NCBI RefSeq assembly: GCF_014084125.1
Contig: NZ_CP048405.1
Span: 3,348,001 to 3,412,000, forward strand
Reading direction: 5' to 3'
Length of the DNA: 64,000 nucleotides
Source: Streptacidiphilus sp. PB12-B1b
GTDB taxonomy: Bacteria; Actinomycetota; Actinomycetes; Streptomycetales; Streptomycetaceae
A program made the position numbers and the translations under genes. How positions within the stretch are numbered: position 1 is the stretch's first letter; every line of letters begins with the position of its first letter. Shown here piece by piece: positions 26,103-35,227 of the stretch. The notes under the pieces were generated by a model that searched no databases, was not told the origin of the DNA, and saw only the letters and a program-made list of their open reading frames with translations.

Positions 26103-28414
26103 CCACCCCAGCCCACGAGCACCACCTGGCCTCGGCAACGTTTTCGGACGACGAGCCCGTCTTCGCCAGCCTGCCCGGACAGATCCCCGACAGGGTCGGG
26201 CCGACCTTCGCGCGCACCGACGCCTGGCCCGCCACCAACGTGCGGCGGCCGGCCAGCCGCGTCCCCGCGCGCTGGTCGATCCCCCTGCCCGCCGAACCGC
26301 GCCAGAACCTGCTGGTTCGGGAAGTCGCGTTCTGCCTGCTCAACCCCACACACTCCGCGCTTCGCCGCGCCGGGATCTTCCTGAAGGCCAATCAGTGGGC
26401 GATGGCCTCCGCAGTGGACAAGTCCGGCGTGGTGGCCATCCTCGCGCGATGGGGGGAGGAACAGGGACTCCTGGACGACTTCGGCCGCTGGCGCACCGAG
26501 GACTGGCAGGCCTTCATCGACGACCGAGCCGAGATCACCAGCCCCAGCAACGTCCGCCGCTACGTGTCGGTCGTCCGGCACCTGGTGACCTTCGCCCCGG
26601 TCCTGACCGGCATCTCCACCTTCAGCGACCCCTGGCCGGGCAAGACCGCCAGCGAGGTAGCCGACAGCCCCTACAGCGACGACCTGTCCACCGTGCCGAT
26701 CCCGCCCGAGATCTGGTGGCCGCTGCTGCGGGCAGCATGGGCCTACATCGACCGCTTCGCCCCGACGATCCTGGCCCGTCGCGATCTCAAGCAGGCACCA
26801 CACCCGCAGCAGACGGAGTGGTCCCTCAGAACACCTGATCGGCTGCTGGAGGCATGGCTGGCTGACCCCGAGACTCGCATTCCGGTGACCGGCAGGGCCC
26901 GCGGGACCGTCGCCGCGGGCGAGCCCATGTGGAACGAGATTAGCCGCCAAGTGCAGCAGTCACGCCGACCGACGCTCTTCCTCGCACCCGGTGCCGGCCG
27001 CGCCCGCCAGGCCCGGATCCTGCACTGGATCGCCGAGACCGGCCGGACCTACGCGTTCGACCGCGCCATCCACCGCCCCTACCGCCCGGACGAGGCCACT
27101 GAGCGCCGGCAGCTGCCGGACGCTGGCGACGAGGCACTCAAGCGCTGGCTGGCCGACCCCGCCAACATCATCCCGATGCACCCGGCGGATGCCAACGTGG
27201 ACTGGGCAGGAAAGCCCAACTGGAACGAGATCAGCAGACTGGTCTACGGAGTCGAGACCGTCTACGGACCGCTGCACTGCCAGCGGTCCGGGATCGAACA
27301 GCGGCGAGCGTGGATCGTGGAGGCCGCGCAGGACCCAGCGCGGACCCGGCCCAACGAGGACGGCATGACCATCCGCATGCTGCGTGCCGCCTGCTACGTG
27401 TTCGTGGCCGCCCTCACGGCGATGCGCACCAGCGAAATCCAGGAGATCGCGCGGGGCGCCGTCACGCAGCACTACGGCGCCCCCGCGATCAGGTCCCGCA
27501 AGGTGAAGCACGACCAGGCCCGCCCGCACCAACACTGGTGGATCATCGAACCCGTCGCCCAGACCCTCGCCGTCGCGGAGCAGATCACCTGGCACGAGAC
27601 CCGGGTCTTCACCTCGCTGACCCCAGCCCTCGGCCAGGACGGCGGAGGCTACGCGGTCCACACCGACATCGACGACTTCATCGCCACGGTCAACGCCAAC
27701 CGGCATCACACCGGCCTGGAGGAGATCCCACCGGCCTACGTGCGCCCGCACATGTTCCGCCGCACGATGGCCGTCCTCGCCGCTCAGGAGCCGGACGGCG
27801 AGATCGCCCTGGGCATCCAGCTCAAGCACGCCGCAGGCCGGGCCCTGTCCAACCGCCTCACCCTCTCCTACGGCAAGGCCGACACGAGATGGGCCAAGGA
27901 GTTCGACAACCAGATGGAACGCTCCGCCGCCAAGAAGCTCGTGGCACTGCTCCAGGACCGCCGCCTGGGCCAGACCATCGCCGTCGGACCGGCAGCGGCT
28001 CGGTTCCACGCCAGCCTCGACAAGATCAATAACCTCCTCGCGGACGATCCGGTGCTCCGCGCCCAGATCGCCGACGAACGCCTGCAGGCCACCCTGCTGC
28101 AGGGCGAGTTCGCGAACCTGCACCTCGGCACGGTCAACCACTGCCTGTGGAACGCCTCCACCGCCGAGTGCCAGAACCAACTCCCCGCCGACCAGCGCGG
28201 CCAGTCCCCACTCCTGGGAGCCTGCCAGCCCGCGCGCTGCCGCAACTCCGTCCTCACCCCGGCCCACGAGAAAGTCTGGCGGATGGAGGAGGCACAGCTG
28301 CTCGGCCTCCTGACGACCAAGCTCTCCAAGTACCTGCGCGAGCAGGCCGAGGCCAGGCTCGCCGACGTCCGCAGCACCAACGCCCAGTTCGACAAGATGA
28401 AAGCGACCTCCTGA
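26099..28414 (+). CDS. Large tyrosine-recombinase-like protein C2
   Basis: 771 residues from ATG at 26099 overlapping the B2 stop (ATGA). Catalytic-region landmarks are Arg443 (LTAMRTSEIQEI), His551 and Arg554 (RPHMFRRTMAV), and QLKHAAGRAL followed by a Tyr in TLSYGK. The middle contains a duplicated segment: LLEAWLADPETRIP...WNEISRQV (about 247-285) and ALKRWLADPANIIP...WNEISRLV (about 342-384). The C-terminus has C-x8-C-x17-C-x4-C (NHCLWN to PARC), matching C1. It likely acts with A2 and B2. Confidence 0.82.
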   Translation: MTTPAHEHHLASATFSDDEPVFASLPGQIPDRVGPTFARTDAWPATNVRRPASRVPARWSIPLPAEPRQNLLVREVAFCLLNPTHSALRRAGIFLKANQWAMASAVDKSGVVAILARWGEEQGLLDDFGRWRTEDWQAFIDDRAEITSPSNVRRYVSVVRHLVTFAPVLTGISTFSDPWPGKTASEVADSPYSDDLSTVPIPPEIWWPLLRAAWAYIDRFAPTILARRDLKQAPHPQQTEWSLRTPDRLLEAWLADPETRIPVTGRARGTVAAGEPMWNEISRQVQQSRRPTLFLAPGAGRARQARILHWIAETGRTYAFDRAIHRPYRPDEATERRQLPDAGDEALKRWLADPANIIPMHPADANVDWAGKPNWNEISRLVYGVETVYGPLHCQRSGIEQRRAWIVEAAQDPARTRPNEDGMTIRMLRAACYVFVAALTAMRTSEIQEIARGAVTQHYGAPAIRSRKVKHDQARPHQHWWIIEPVAQTLAVAEQITWHETRVFTSLTPALGQDGGGYAVHTDIDDFIATVNANRHHTGLEEIPPAYVRPHMFRRTMAVLAAQEPDGEIALGIQLKHAAGRALSNRLTLSYGKADTRWAKEFDNQMERSAAKKLVALLQDRRLGQTIAVGPAAARFHASLDKINNLLADDPVLRAQIADERLQATLLQGEFANLHLGTVNHCLWNASTAECQNQLPADQRGQSPLLGACQPARCRNSVLTPAHEKVWRMEEAQLLGLLTTKLSKYLREQAEARLADVRSTNAQFDKMKATS

Positions 28415-28833
28415 TGCCGGTCTCCGCCGCCACCGACACCAAGCTGCGCGAGGCGATGGCCCGCCTCCTGGCCGGCCAGCCCCGCAACAGCGACGGCGCC
28501 TTGACCAAGGAGAACCTCGCCCGCGAAGCCGGCGTCAGCCACGCCACCGTCCACCGCGCCGAGCAGGTCCTGGCTGAGTGGAACAGCCACGTCACCACCC
28601 CGGTGCTCCGCACCCCCGGCGAAGTCCAACGTGACGAGACGATCGCCGAGCTGAAGAGGCGCCTACGCGAGGCGACCGCCCGGGCGGGAGAACTCCAGGG
28701 CAAGCTCGACGCGCTGGCCACGGTGACGGCCAACCTCTACCACGAGAACCGCGGGCTGAAGGCCAAGCTGAGCAAGCAGGCGACGGACCAAGTAGCGGTG
28801 CTCTCCGAGCGCCGGGCCCCGCGCGGGCGGTGA
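28414..28833 (+). CDS. Small HTH/coiled-coil protein D2 (DUF6262-like)
   Basis: 139 residues from an ATG overlapping the C2 stop. It begins TKLREAMARLLAGQP, then an HTH (LTKENLAREAGVSHATVHRA, about residues 28-48). A C-terminal coiled coil follows (TIAELKRRLREATARAGELQ, NLYHENRGLKAKLSKQ). It shares plan and motifs with D1. Presumed DNA-binding helper of the recombinases or regulator of the cassette. The terminator hairpin begins at its stop codon. Confidence 0.8.
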   Translation: MPVSAATDTKLREAMARLLAGQPRNSDGALTKENLAREAGVSHATVHRAEQVLAEWNSHVTTPVLRTPGEVQRDETIAELKRRLREATARAGELQGKLDALATVTANLYHENRGLKAKLSKQATDQVAVLSERRAPRGR

Positions 28834-28863
28834 CGGCCGCCACGAATCCGCGGGGCCGTCACC
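28829..28863 (+). terminator. Hairpin at the end of cassette 2
   Basis: GGTGACGGCC (28829-28838) pairs with GGCCGTCACC (28854-28863). The left arm contains the D2 stop codon. It separates the cassette from the convergent Nudix gene. Confidence 0.7.
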
Positions 28864-28937
28864 GGAACGCAGACCGTGGCCACCGTGCACAACACCCGGC
28901 GGGGCTCAGCCCCCTGGGGAAGGGCCGACCTGGACGC

Positions 28938-29459
28938 CTACGGTGTCGACCAGCCGTCCTCGCTGTAGGCGGTGCCTCTGCGGATGGCGCCCAGAGCCTG
29001 GGCGGTGTAGTCGACAATGGGTTCGGGCAGGTCGTCCAGCGGGTGCCACTCCCAGCCAGCGCACTTGTCCGGCTCGGCGGTGCGGATCCGCCCGGTCCAG
29101 CTGCGCACGCGGAAGAAGACCTGGACTCGGTTGCGGCCGTCGTCCAGGTCGTGGCTGTGGTGGACGTGGACAAGCTCCAGAGCGTCCCGGTCGATGCCGA
29201 TGCCCAGCTCCTCATCGGCCTCCCGCCGGGCGCAGGCGGCCAGAGACTCCCCGGGCACCGCCTCCACGTGGCCGGCGGGAAGGTGGTACTTCCCCTCGGC
29301 GTATGTGGTGTTCAGGCGCTGTCCGAGCAGGACCCTTCCCTCGGAGAGGAGGACCAGGTGCACCCCCACCCCGTTCTCCTGCTCGCCCCGACCCGGTTCC
29401 GCTACCGCCGCACCATCCTGTACGGCGGTCTCGCTGCTGCTCTGCTGTGCCACACTCAC
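28938..29459 (-). CDS. Nudix hydrolase
   Basis: 173 residues with a Nudix box: AGHVEAVPGESLAACARREA followed by DEELGI. The REAxEELG core, which binds metal and cleaves a nucleoside-diphosphate-linked substrate, is intact. Between the Gly and the first Glu the box is about two residues longer than the consensus. The N-terminal 25 residues are low-complexity, so a later start is possible. The substrate is unknown. It is convergent with the recombinase cassette and probably belongs to the older chromosomal background. Confidence 0.88.
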   Translation of the reverse strand: MSVAQQSSSETAVQDGAAVAEPGRGEQENGVGVHLVLLSEGRVLLGQRLNTTYAEGKYHLPAGHVEAVPGESLAACARREADEELGIGIDRDALELVHVHHSHDLDDGRNRVQVFFRVRSWTGRIRTAEPDKCAGWEWHPLDDLPEPIVDYTAQALGAIRRGTAYSEDGWSTP

Positions 29460-29501
29460 TCCCCATCATCACCTGAAGCACCGAAGTGGCTACACAGCGT
29501 C

Positions 29502-29863
29502 TCAGTCGCCACCGACAATCGGGCCTCCGATGATCCTGAGGAGCATGCGTCCTACCCGACGACGCGGCTCAGGCGTACGTAGATCTGTTCCTTCCTTCTG
29601 GGCATTGAGCTCTTGGCATCGGAACACCGCGGTGGCGGAGACTCTGTACTGGCCGACCCAGTACCACAGGGTGCGGGTCCACTCCGGATGGGTGATCTCC
29701 CACAGCGCCCAGGCCAGCGCCTGCCGCATCGGCTTGGTGGGCCTGCGTCCGTCGCGGATGCGCTCGCGGACCTCGCTGTTCTGTTTGGTGCCCAGGTACT
29801 GGCAGGCGGTGTACAGCTCTTCGTCGGTGAAGGCGGCACCCGCTGGAAGCTCGCCGGCCGCTA
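29502..29863 (-). pseudogene. Conserved hypothetical protein remnant
   Basis: A stretch of about 115 residues on the minus strand looks truly coding (FTDEELYTACQYLGTKQN, PMRQALAWALWEITHPEW, RTLWYWVGQYRVSATAVF). It has no start codon of its own, because its 5' end runs straight into the stop of the upstream TetR gene. It may be the tail of a lost phage- or element-type gene. No known domain was recognised. Confidence 0.45.
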
Positions 29864-30553
29864 GCGGCTGGTGTTCTCGGTCGCGTAGGTACGGATGTGG
29901 GTCAGGACGGCGTCGAGGCCGGTGCGCAGGGGGGTGGTGTTGCGGCGGGTCTGGGTGAGGAGGAGTCCGCCCTGGAGTGCGACGAGCAGGGCCAGGGCGA
30001 GGGCGTCCGTGTCGGCGTCCGGGCGCAGGTCGCCTCGGGTGCGCATGCGGGCCAGGCCCTCGCGGATCGGGGCCTGCCATCGTTCGAAGCTGTCGACGAG
30101 GTCTGCTCGTGCGTGGGGGTCGTTGTCGGCCAGCTCGGCCGCGATGGATCCGATTGAACAGCCGCCGACGCAGTTGCGCTGCTCTTGCAGGTCGACGAGC
30201 AGGTCACGCCACCGGTAGAGGTTGTCGAAGCTGTCGAGTTCGTCGAGGACGGGCCTCTGTGCGGCCAGGATGCCGTCGGTCTGGTGGGCGATCACGGCCC
30301 GGATCAGGTCGTCCTTGTCGGTGAAGTAGTGGTAGAGCTGCGATGCGCTGACACCCGCTCGTTGCTGGACGTCCTCGATGCCGGTGCGGGCCACGCCGCG
30401 GGCGGACACCAGCTCGGCGGCGGCAGAGATGATGCGAGCGCGGGTTGCCAGGCCCTTCGCCGTGAATCTCCGCGCTGTCCTGGGTGTGGGCTCGCGGGCC
30501 GCGTCCGCCCGGTCCATGCGGTCCGTCTGGCTTGCAGGTGTCGGCTGGTCCAT
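29861..30553 (-). CDS. TetR-family regulator
   Basis: 230 residues. After a 35-residue polar leader the HTH begins ([38 protein letters not shown], about residues 40-85). The YHYF motif and the following [14 protein letters not shown] segment match the TetR_C subgroup seen also in the regulator at 33040. It starts 4 bases after the stop of the MarR gene, so it is co-transcribed with SDR and MarR genes. It may control a redox or detoxification function of this operon. Confidence 0.9.
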   Translation of the reverse strand: MDQPTPASQTDRMDRADAAREPTPRTARRFTAKGLATRARIISAAAELVSARGVARTGIEDVQQRAGVSASQLYHYFTDKDDLIRAVIAHQTDGILAAQRPVLDELDSFDNLYRWRDLLVDLQEQRNCVGGCSIGSIAAELADNDPHARADLVDSFERWQAPIREGLARMRTRGDLRPDADTDALALALLVALQGGLLLTQTRRNTTPLRTGLDAVLTHIRTYATENTSR

Positions 30554-30557
30554 GGGT

Positions 30558-31071
30558 TCAGCTGCCGTCCAGAACTGCTGTCATTCGCTCCAGGCTGTGG
30601 CGCAGTTCGGCGCCCTTGGCGGCGGTGAGGCCGCTGGCTACGGCGATCTGGCGAGGAACCTCCTTGGCGGCTGTCCACAGGGAGCGGCCCTCGGCCGTCA
30701 GGCTGACGATCACCGAACGCTCGTCCTGCGGGCTGCGCTCGCAGGACCAGGCCGGCGCCCTCCATGCGCTTCAGCAGCGGTGAGAGCGTGCCCGAGTCCA
30801 GCGAGAGCAGTTCGCCGAGACTCTTCACGGGCAGATCGCCGTGCTCCCAGAGCACGAGCATGACCAGGTACTGCGGGTAGGTGAGCCCTAGCCCGGCCAG
30901 CAGGGGGCGGTAGGTGCGGTCAAAGGCCCGGGCCGTGGCGTGTACGGCGAAGCAGACCTGGAGGTCGAGTCGGAGATCGTCGACGGTTGCGCTGCCGGGC
31001 GACCCGTCCGGGCCCTGTTCTGTCTCATCGAGGTCAAGGCGGAGCGTGTCCCCCGGCCGGGCAACCGTCAT
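30558..31071 (-). pseudogene. MarR-family regulator with a frameshift
   Basis: The first 110 residues are a normal MarR winged-helix protein ([47 protein letters not shown]). At about 30742 the frame changes: the other frame continues with [19 protein letters not shown] and [10 protein letters not shown], the expected wing and C-terminal helix, and ends in TGA at 30558. Two bases lost (or one gained) explain it. The gene lies between an SDR gene and a TetR gene. OhrR/MarR proteins often control such reductases, but this copy is probably inactive. Confidence 0.75.
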
Positions 31072-31081
31072 GCGATTTCCT

Positions 31082-32002
31082 TTACTTGATGAAGCGGTGG
31101 ATGGCCTCGTTGGCGTGGTCCTGGAACGAGGGGTTGGCCAGGTCGGGGAAGATGTCCGCCTGGTCGACCAGAGGGCCCTTCAGCTTGTTGGCCGCGCTGG
31201 CGTAGAACACGCCGCTGGACAGGGCCGGGTCGGTGACACCGTCGACCAGTCGCTTCGCGCCGGCCTCGAGCTTGTGGGAGATCCCCAGGGCGGGCAGGAC
31301 GTACTTGGACGCCATGCGCAGCGGTAGGGCGATGTCGTTGGAGGCTTGGGTGCCGGTGGTGGCGCCGGGGCTCACGGTGATCAGGCGGCGGTCGGGGTGT
31401 TGGCGGGCCAGGTAGGCCATCCAGAGGGCCCCGATGTACTTGGCCTGCCCGAAGGCGAGGTTGAAGTCGGTCTTCCCGTCGGCGAAGTAGCTGCCGTCGA
31501 TGACGGTGGCGAGTTCGTCGGCAGAGGTCGAGGCGAAGGAGGGCCGTTGCATCCGCAGCATCGGAAGTCCCCTGGCTGCTTCGCTTCCGGCGAGGACCGC
31601 GACCTCGCCGAGCCGCCCTTCGGCCAGGAGTCCTTCGAGGAGGACGACGTGGCCGAGAACGTTCGTCGCGAAGACGTTGGTGACCCCGTCGGAGGTCAAC
31701 GCCATCGACTGCGGGCCGATGACGCCGGCGTTCATGACCAGCGCGTCGACGGATCCGTCGACGGCCTCAAGGCCAGCTCGGACCGAGTCCAGATCGGCGA
31801 CGTCCATGACGACGATGTCGAAGATGCGCCGGCCGGTGGCGGCTTCGAGCTCGGCCTTTGCCGCCCTCGCCCGGTCCTGGTTGCGGCAGGCCAGGTAGAT
31901 GCGGGCCGTCTCCGGCCGCAAGGCCAGTTGCCGGGCCACGTCCTTGCCGATCCCGACGTTGGCGCCCGTGATCATCACGGTCTTTCCCGGGAGTGTGCTC
32001 AT
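31082..32002 (-). CDS. Short-chain dehydrogenase/reductase (SDR)
   Basis: 306 residues. Cofactor motif [19 protein letters not shown] (TGxxxGIG) lies at the N-terminus, with VMNAGVI (NAG) at about residues 89-95. The active-site region is unusual: in place of a clear Ser...YxxxK it has [12 protein letters not shown], so Tyr/Lys order differs from classical SDRs, as in WW-domain-oxidoreductase or retinol-dehydrogenase-like members. The start is ATG at 32002 with GAGAGGG. It is the first gene of an SDR-MarR-TetR operon. Substrate unknown. Confidence 0.85.
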   Translation of the reverse strand: MSTLPGKTVMITGANVGIGKDVARQLALRPETARIYLACRNQDRARAAKAELEAATGRRIFDIVVMDVADLDSVRAGLEAVDGSVDALVMNAGVIGPQSMALTSDGVTNVFATNVLGHVVLLEGLLAEGRLGEVAVLAGSEAARGLPMLRMQRPSFASTSADELATVIDGSYFADGKTDFNLAFGQAKYIGALWMAYLARQHPDRRLITVSPGATTGTQASNDIALPLRMASKYVLPALGISHKLEAGAKRLVDGVTDPALSSGVFYASAANKLKGPLVDQADIFPDLANPSFQDHANEAIHRFIK

Positions 32003-32198
32003 CGGGATTCCCTCTCATCTTCGGTGGGGCTGTTCAGGTGGGACGGCTCTTGCTGCGTCGCGGGGCCGGTGCTCCGTTGGCGAGTCACGCGGCTTCATAG
32101 TCGAGGGCTCGGCTGCCGCTCCCGCGCGCCCCTGACTTTGGACGTCGGGTTCCGCCCGAAGCGAAGGGGGCTCAGGCACTCGGACGCCGCGGCTGGCG

Positions 32199-32951
32199 TC
32201 AGGTCGCTACGCGGCCTCCGTCGACGGGAACGGTGACGCCGTGGATGAAGCTGGCATCGTCGCTGGCCAGGAAGGCGATCGCGGAGGCGAGTTCCTCGGG
32301 CTCGGCTACGCGACCTGCTGGTGCGAGGCTTGCGAGGTAGTTGACCATCTCGTCGGGGATGCCTTCGGTCATCGCGGTGCGCGTGGGGCCGGGGGCGACG
32401 GCGTTCACGCGTACGCCACGCGGGCCGTATTCGGCGGCCCATGCCTTCGTCAGGAGTTCGAGGGCCGCTCGGCTGGCGCCGTACATCGCCATGCCGGGCT
32501 GTCCGAAGCTGGCGACCATCGTGCTGACATTGACGATCGAGCCCCATCCGCGCTCGGCCATCGCGGGTGCCAGGGCCGCGACGAGGAAGAACGGGACCTT
32601 GACGTTGAGTCCGAAGGTCTCGTCGAACTCTGTTTCGGTCGCGGCGTCGCTCGGTCCCAGCAAGGCGACTCCGGCGTTGTTGACGAGGATGTCGACGTGC
32701 CCGTCGCCGGCCTCGGTGGCCCATCGCGCCAGGTCCTGCACGGATTCCAGGCCTCCCAGCGTGGTGAGCCGGAACGACGCCCTTCCTCCGCCGGCTTCGA
32801 TCTCGGCCACGACCCGCTCGGCTCGTTCTGCGTTGCGTCCGACAACCAGGACGTGGGCGCCGCGGGCGGCGAGGGCCAGGGCGGTCGCCTTGCCGATCCC
32901 GCTCGTGGACCCGGTGACGAGTGCGGTTCTGTCCTTCAGGTCAGCAGGCAT
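32199..32951 (-). CDS. SDR-family oxidoreductase
   Basis: 250 residues of classical SDR: LVTGSTSGIGKATALALAAR, NNAGVALLG, catalytic Ser in IVNVSTMVAS, YGASRAALELL (Tyr, with Arg rather than Lys in the usual YxxxK, a notable substitution), and PGPTRTAM. The start at 32951 is preferred over 32969 because GAGGAAACAGCGC precedes it. It is divergent from the TetR gene at 33040 across a palindromic operator. NAD(P)-dependent oxidation or reduction of an unknown alcohol or ketone. The Arg substitution may lower activity. Confidence 0.88.
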   Translation of the reverse strand: MPADLKDRTALVTGSTSGIGKATALALAARGAHVLVVGRNAERAERVVAEIEAGGGRASFRLTTLGGLESVQDLARWATEAGDGHVDILVNNAGVALLGPSDAATETEFDETFGLNVKVPFFLVAALAPAMAERGWGSIVNVSTMVASFGQPGMAMYGASRAALELLTKAWAAEYGPRGVRVNAVAPGPTRTAMTEGIPDEMVNYLASLAPAGRVAEPEELASAIAFLASDDASFIHGVTVPVDGGRVAT

Positions 32952-32985
32952 GCGCTGTTTCCTCCTCAAAGTGGGTTACACAACT

Positions 32986-33006
32986 CAGTCTGATCCGATC
33001 GGACTG
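32986..33006. promoter_or_regulatory. Palindromic operator between SDR and TetR genes
   Basis: CAGTC at 32986-32990 and GACTG at 33002-33006 are inverted arms. Inside them is the perfect palindrome TCCGATCGGA (32994-33003). It lies between the divergent starts at 32951 and 33040, the expected place for the TetR autoregulator. Confidence 0.65.
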
Positions 33007-33039
33007 GGCTGTCAAACTCAGAATCGCTACTATGGGTGC

Positions 33040-33645
33040 ATGGTGAACAAGGCGAACGATCGGCCGCGGCTCACGCCGAAGGGTGAACGCGTCCGGGCGC
33101 GGATCGTGGAAGGGGCTGCGGCCCTGATCCACGAGCGCGGGGTAGCGGGTACCACCCTGGAAGACGTCAAGGTGGCAGCGGAGGTCAGCGGTTCGCAGCT
33201 CTACCACTACTTCCCCGACAAGAACGAGCTCCTGCAGGCGGTCATCGGCTACCAGGCCGACACGCTCGTCGACCACAACCGACAGGCACTCGGCAGCGAC
33301 GACGGAGTCGCAGCCTGGCGGAACATGCTGATCGCCGGGGTGACGCACGGCCAGGCCAAGGGCGGCTGCCCACTGGGTTCGCTCGGCGGCCAACTCGCCG
33401 AGAGCGACCCCGAGGCCCGAGCCCTCATCGCCGCCGGATTCGAGCAGTGGTCAACCGTCATCAGCGAAGGACTCAGGTCGCTTCATGCCGACGGGAAGCT
33501 CGCGCCCGGCATCGACCGGGACGCCCTCGCCACCACCATGCTCGCCACCCTCCAAGGGGGACTTCTCCTCGCCCAGGTACAACGGAGCACGCGCCCCTTC
33601 GAAGTCGCGGTCGACACCCTCCTCGCCCTTGCCATCCAGACTTGA
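33040..33645 (+). CDS. TetR-family regulator
   Basis: 201 residues. HTH at about residues 17-62 (IVEGAAALIHERGVAGTTLE, EVSGSQLYHYFPDKNELL) and a C-terminal domain with KGGCPLGSLGGQLAES and LQGGLLLAQVQRS, the TetR_C signature also seen in the regulator at 29861. The two regulators are clearly related. The start is ATG at 33040 (a GTG follows at 33043). Divergent from the SDR gene, which it probably represses. Confidence 0.92.
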   Translation: MVNKANDRPRLTPKGERVRARIVEGAAALIHERGVAGTTLEDVKVAAEVSGSQLYHYFPDKNELLQAVIGYQADTLVDHNRQALGSDDGVAAWRNMLIAGVTHGQAKGGCPLGSLGGQLAESDPEARALIAAGFEQWSTVISEGLRSLHADGKLAPGIDRDALATTMLATLQGGLLLAQVQRSTRPFEVAVDTLLALAIQT

Positions 33646-33739
33646 GACTAACCATCGGCCTGGGGCCGTCAGTGATACCTGGACAAGTCACCCGTGGGCG
33701 TCCCCGCGGCTGCCCCGGCGGCGTCCCTCTCCCGAAGGT

Positions 33740-33932
33740 GCCGGGGGTGGGGCTCTTTGAATCCGAGATCCTCATCAACTACGTCGGCTGGATGGACCTG
33801 AGCACCATCAGATTCGTCATCGTGGGCCTGTTCGTCGCCACCTGGGTCTTCGCCCTGGGGTTCTGGCGCGTCTCGCGCATCGAGGTGAAGTGGACCACCC
33901 ACCTCATGCCTGCCGGACAGACCGCGGACTGA
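33740..33932 (+). pseudogene. C-terminal fragment of a nickel/cobalt transporter (NiCoT)
   Basis: The frame ends with INYVGWMDLSTIRFVIVGLF and VATWVFALGFWRVSRIEVKW, the last transmembrane helix and tail typical of HoxN/NixA-type permeases. The other seven helices are missing. No start codon with a ribosome site is present. Confidence 0.6.
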
Positions 33933-33939
33933 CCTCGGC

Positions 33940-34350
33940 CAGGGATGCCTCGATCCGCTGCAGCCGCCCCGCAAGCTGACCGCCGAGCAGATCGCGCAGG
34001 CCGCCGAACTGCTGGCAGACCCCGCGCAGACGATCACGGGTGTGGCCAGGATCCTGGGTGTCTCCAAGGCTCTCCTGTACTACGAGGTCCCCGGGGTGAG
34101 CGGTAGGCCCGTCGCGCCGCGCGGCCGGACCGACAAGCAGCGTGCGCGGGTTGAGGAGGTGGTGGCCCGGGCGACCGAACTGCTGGCTGACCCCAAGCAG
34201 ACGATCTCTGGAGTGGCGAAGGCGCTGGGCGTCTCCAGGGTGACCCTGTACCAGGAGATCCCGGGGCTGGTTGACCGACCCAAAGCAAATGCCGGACGCT
34301 CGCCTCGGCAGCGCCAGTCCGCAGATGACCGTGCTGCCGTCACACGCTGA
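33940..34350 (+). pseudogene. Tandem resolvase-type HTH fragment
   Basis: Two copies of the DNA-binding HTH found at the C-terminus of serine recombinases lie about 56 residues apart: AEQIAQAAELLADPAQTITG with ARILGVSKALLYY, and ATELLADPKQTISGVAKALG with VSRVTLYQEIPG. No serine-recombinase catalytic domain precedes them. The frame enters from upstream without a good start, and only a GTG at 34042 lies inside. It is a remnant, or a small DNA-binding protein with duplicated HTH. Confidence 0.55.
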
Positions 34351-34518
34351 GCAGACCGACCGTCGTCTCGGTAGTGCCCCCAGACGTCTTGCCCAGCAGG
34401 GGCGACACCGGTCGCGGATGGCCGGTGCAGCGCGGCAGAGGCTGATGCGGCATCGCCGTCGGCGGGCTCGTAGGCGCCACGTTCAGCAGGGGCAGCAGTA
34501 GCGAGTCCTGACGGCACC

Positions 34519-34866
34519 TCACATCAGGGACACGAGGTCCTGGATCGCCAGGATCAAGCAGAGGCCAACCAGGACGATCAACTCCACGGCCAGGACAGCG
34601 ATCAGTGCGGCGAGGACGCTGACCATGGGGAACAGGATCCGGAAGCGACGGCGTCGGCCCGGGTCTGGGTGGTAGCGGAAGCGTCGGTAGGCGTCGGCGA
34701 GACTCCGTGGCGGAAGGTACTCGGGGTGATCGGCGTCCAGCCAAGGATCCAGCAGCTGCGGCTCGGCCACTGCGTCGGCCCCCGCCGTGTCCTGAGCGCT
34801 GGCCGGTGCCCGCTGATGGCGCGGTCGGCGCGGAAGCGTCCCCGGCTTCGCCGGCACCCGCGGCAT
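34519..34866 (-). CDS. Small hypothetical membrane protein
   Basis: 115 residues if started at ATG 34866. A polar Pro/Arg-rich N-terminal half (PGTLPRRPRHQRAPASAQD, DAYRRFRYHPDPGRRRRF) is followed by a long hydrophobic C-terminus (ILFPMVSVLAALIAVLAVEL, IVLVGLCLILAI), one long or two short membrane helices. No family recognised. The ribosome site is weak, and the frame is open further upstream, so the start is uncertain. Confidence 0.45.
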   Translation of the reverse strand: MPRVPAKPGTLPRRPRHQRAPASAQDTAGADAVAEPQLLDPWLDADHPEYLPPRSLADAYRRFRYHPDPGRRRRFRILFPMVSVLAALIAVLAVELIVLVGLCLILAIQDLVSLM

Positions 34867-35227
34867 CGCCCACCAGTAGGCCCCACCCCGCAACGCGGGC
34901 TGCTGCGACCGGCGCACCAGGCCCACGACGGGGACCAGGTGCGCCGGTGCAGCCTGTCGACGTCGCCCGCCAGAACCACCAGGGGCCCGCGGGGATCGCA
35001 GAAAGCAGAGAGCCCGAGCCTCAGTCAGGCGCCCCCAGGGCAGGACCGGGTCCCGACCTACGCCGACTGAAGGCGAGTCGGGCCAGTCCAGTGAACGTTG
35101 GGGAGCGGGCCACCGGAGCGTCGCAGGGGACGAGTCTATGAGACGGAATGCAGTGGCCCCGAAAAGTGACAACGGGAAGAACCCCAGGCGGACATACCGG
35201 CAGGGGACATTCCGAACGCGGGTCTAC

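Larger units (their letters stand above)
22699..28833 (+). mobile_element. Recombinase cassette 2 (A2-B2-C2-D2)
   Basis: A second, apparently intact four-gene cassette of the same plan as cassette 1 begins 305 bases after it. All junctions overlap: A2/B2 TGATG, B2/C2 ATGA, C2/D2 TGATG. It ends in a hairpin that includes the D2 stop. Sequence motifs are shared with cassette 1, but the proteins differ widely in length (485, 648, 771 and 139 residues). It is therefore a diverged relative, not a recent duplication. Confidence 0.8.
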
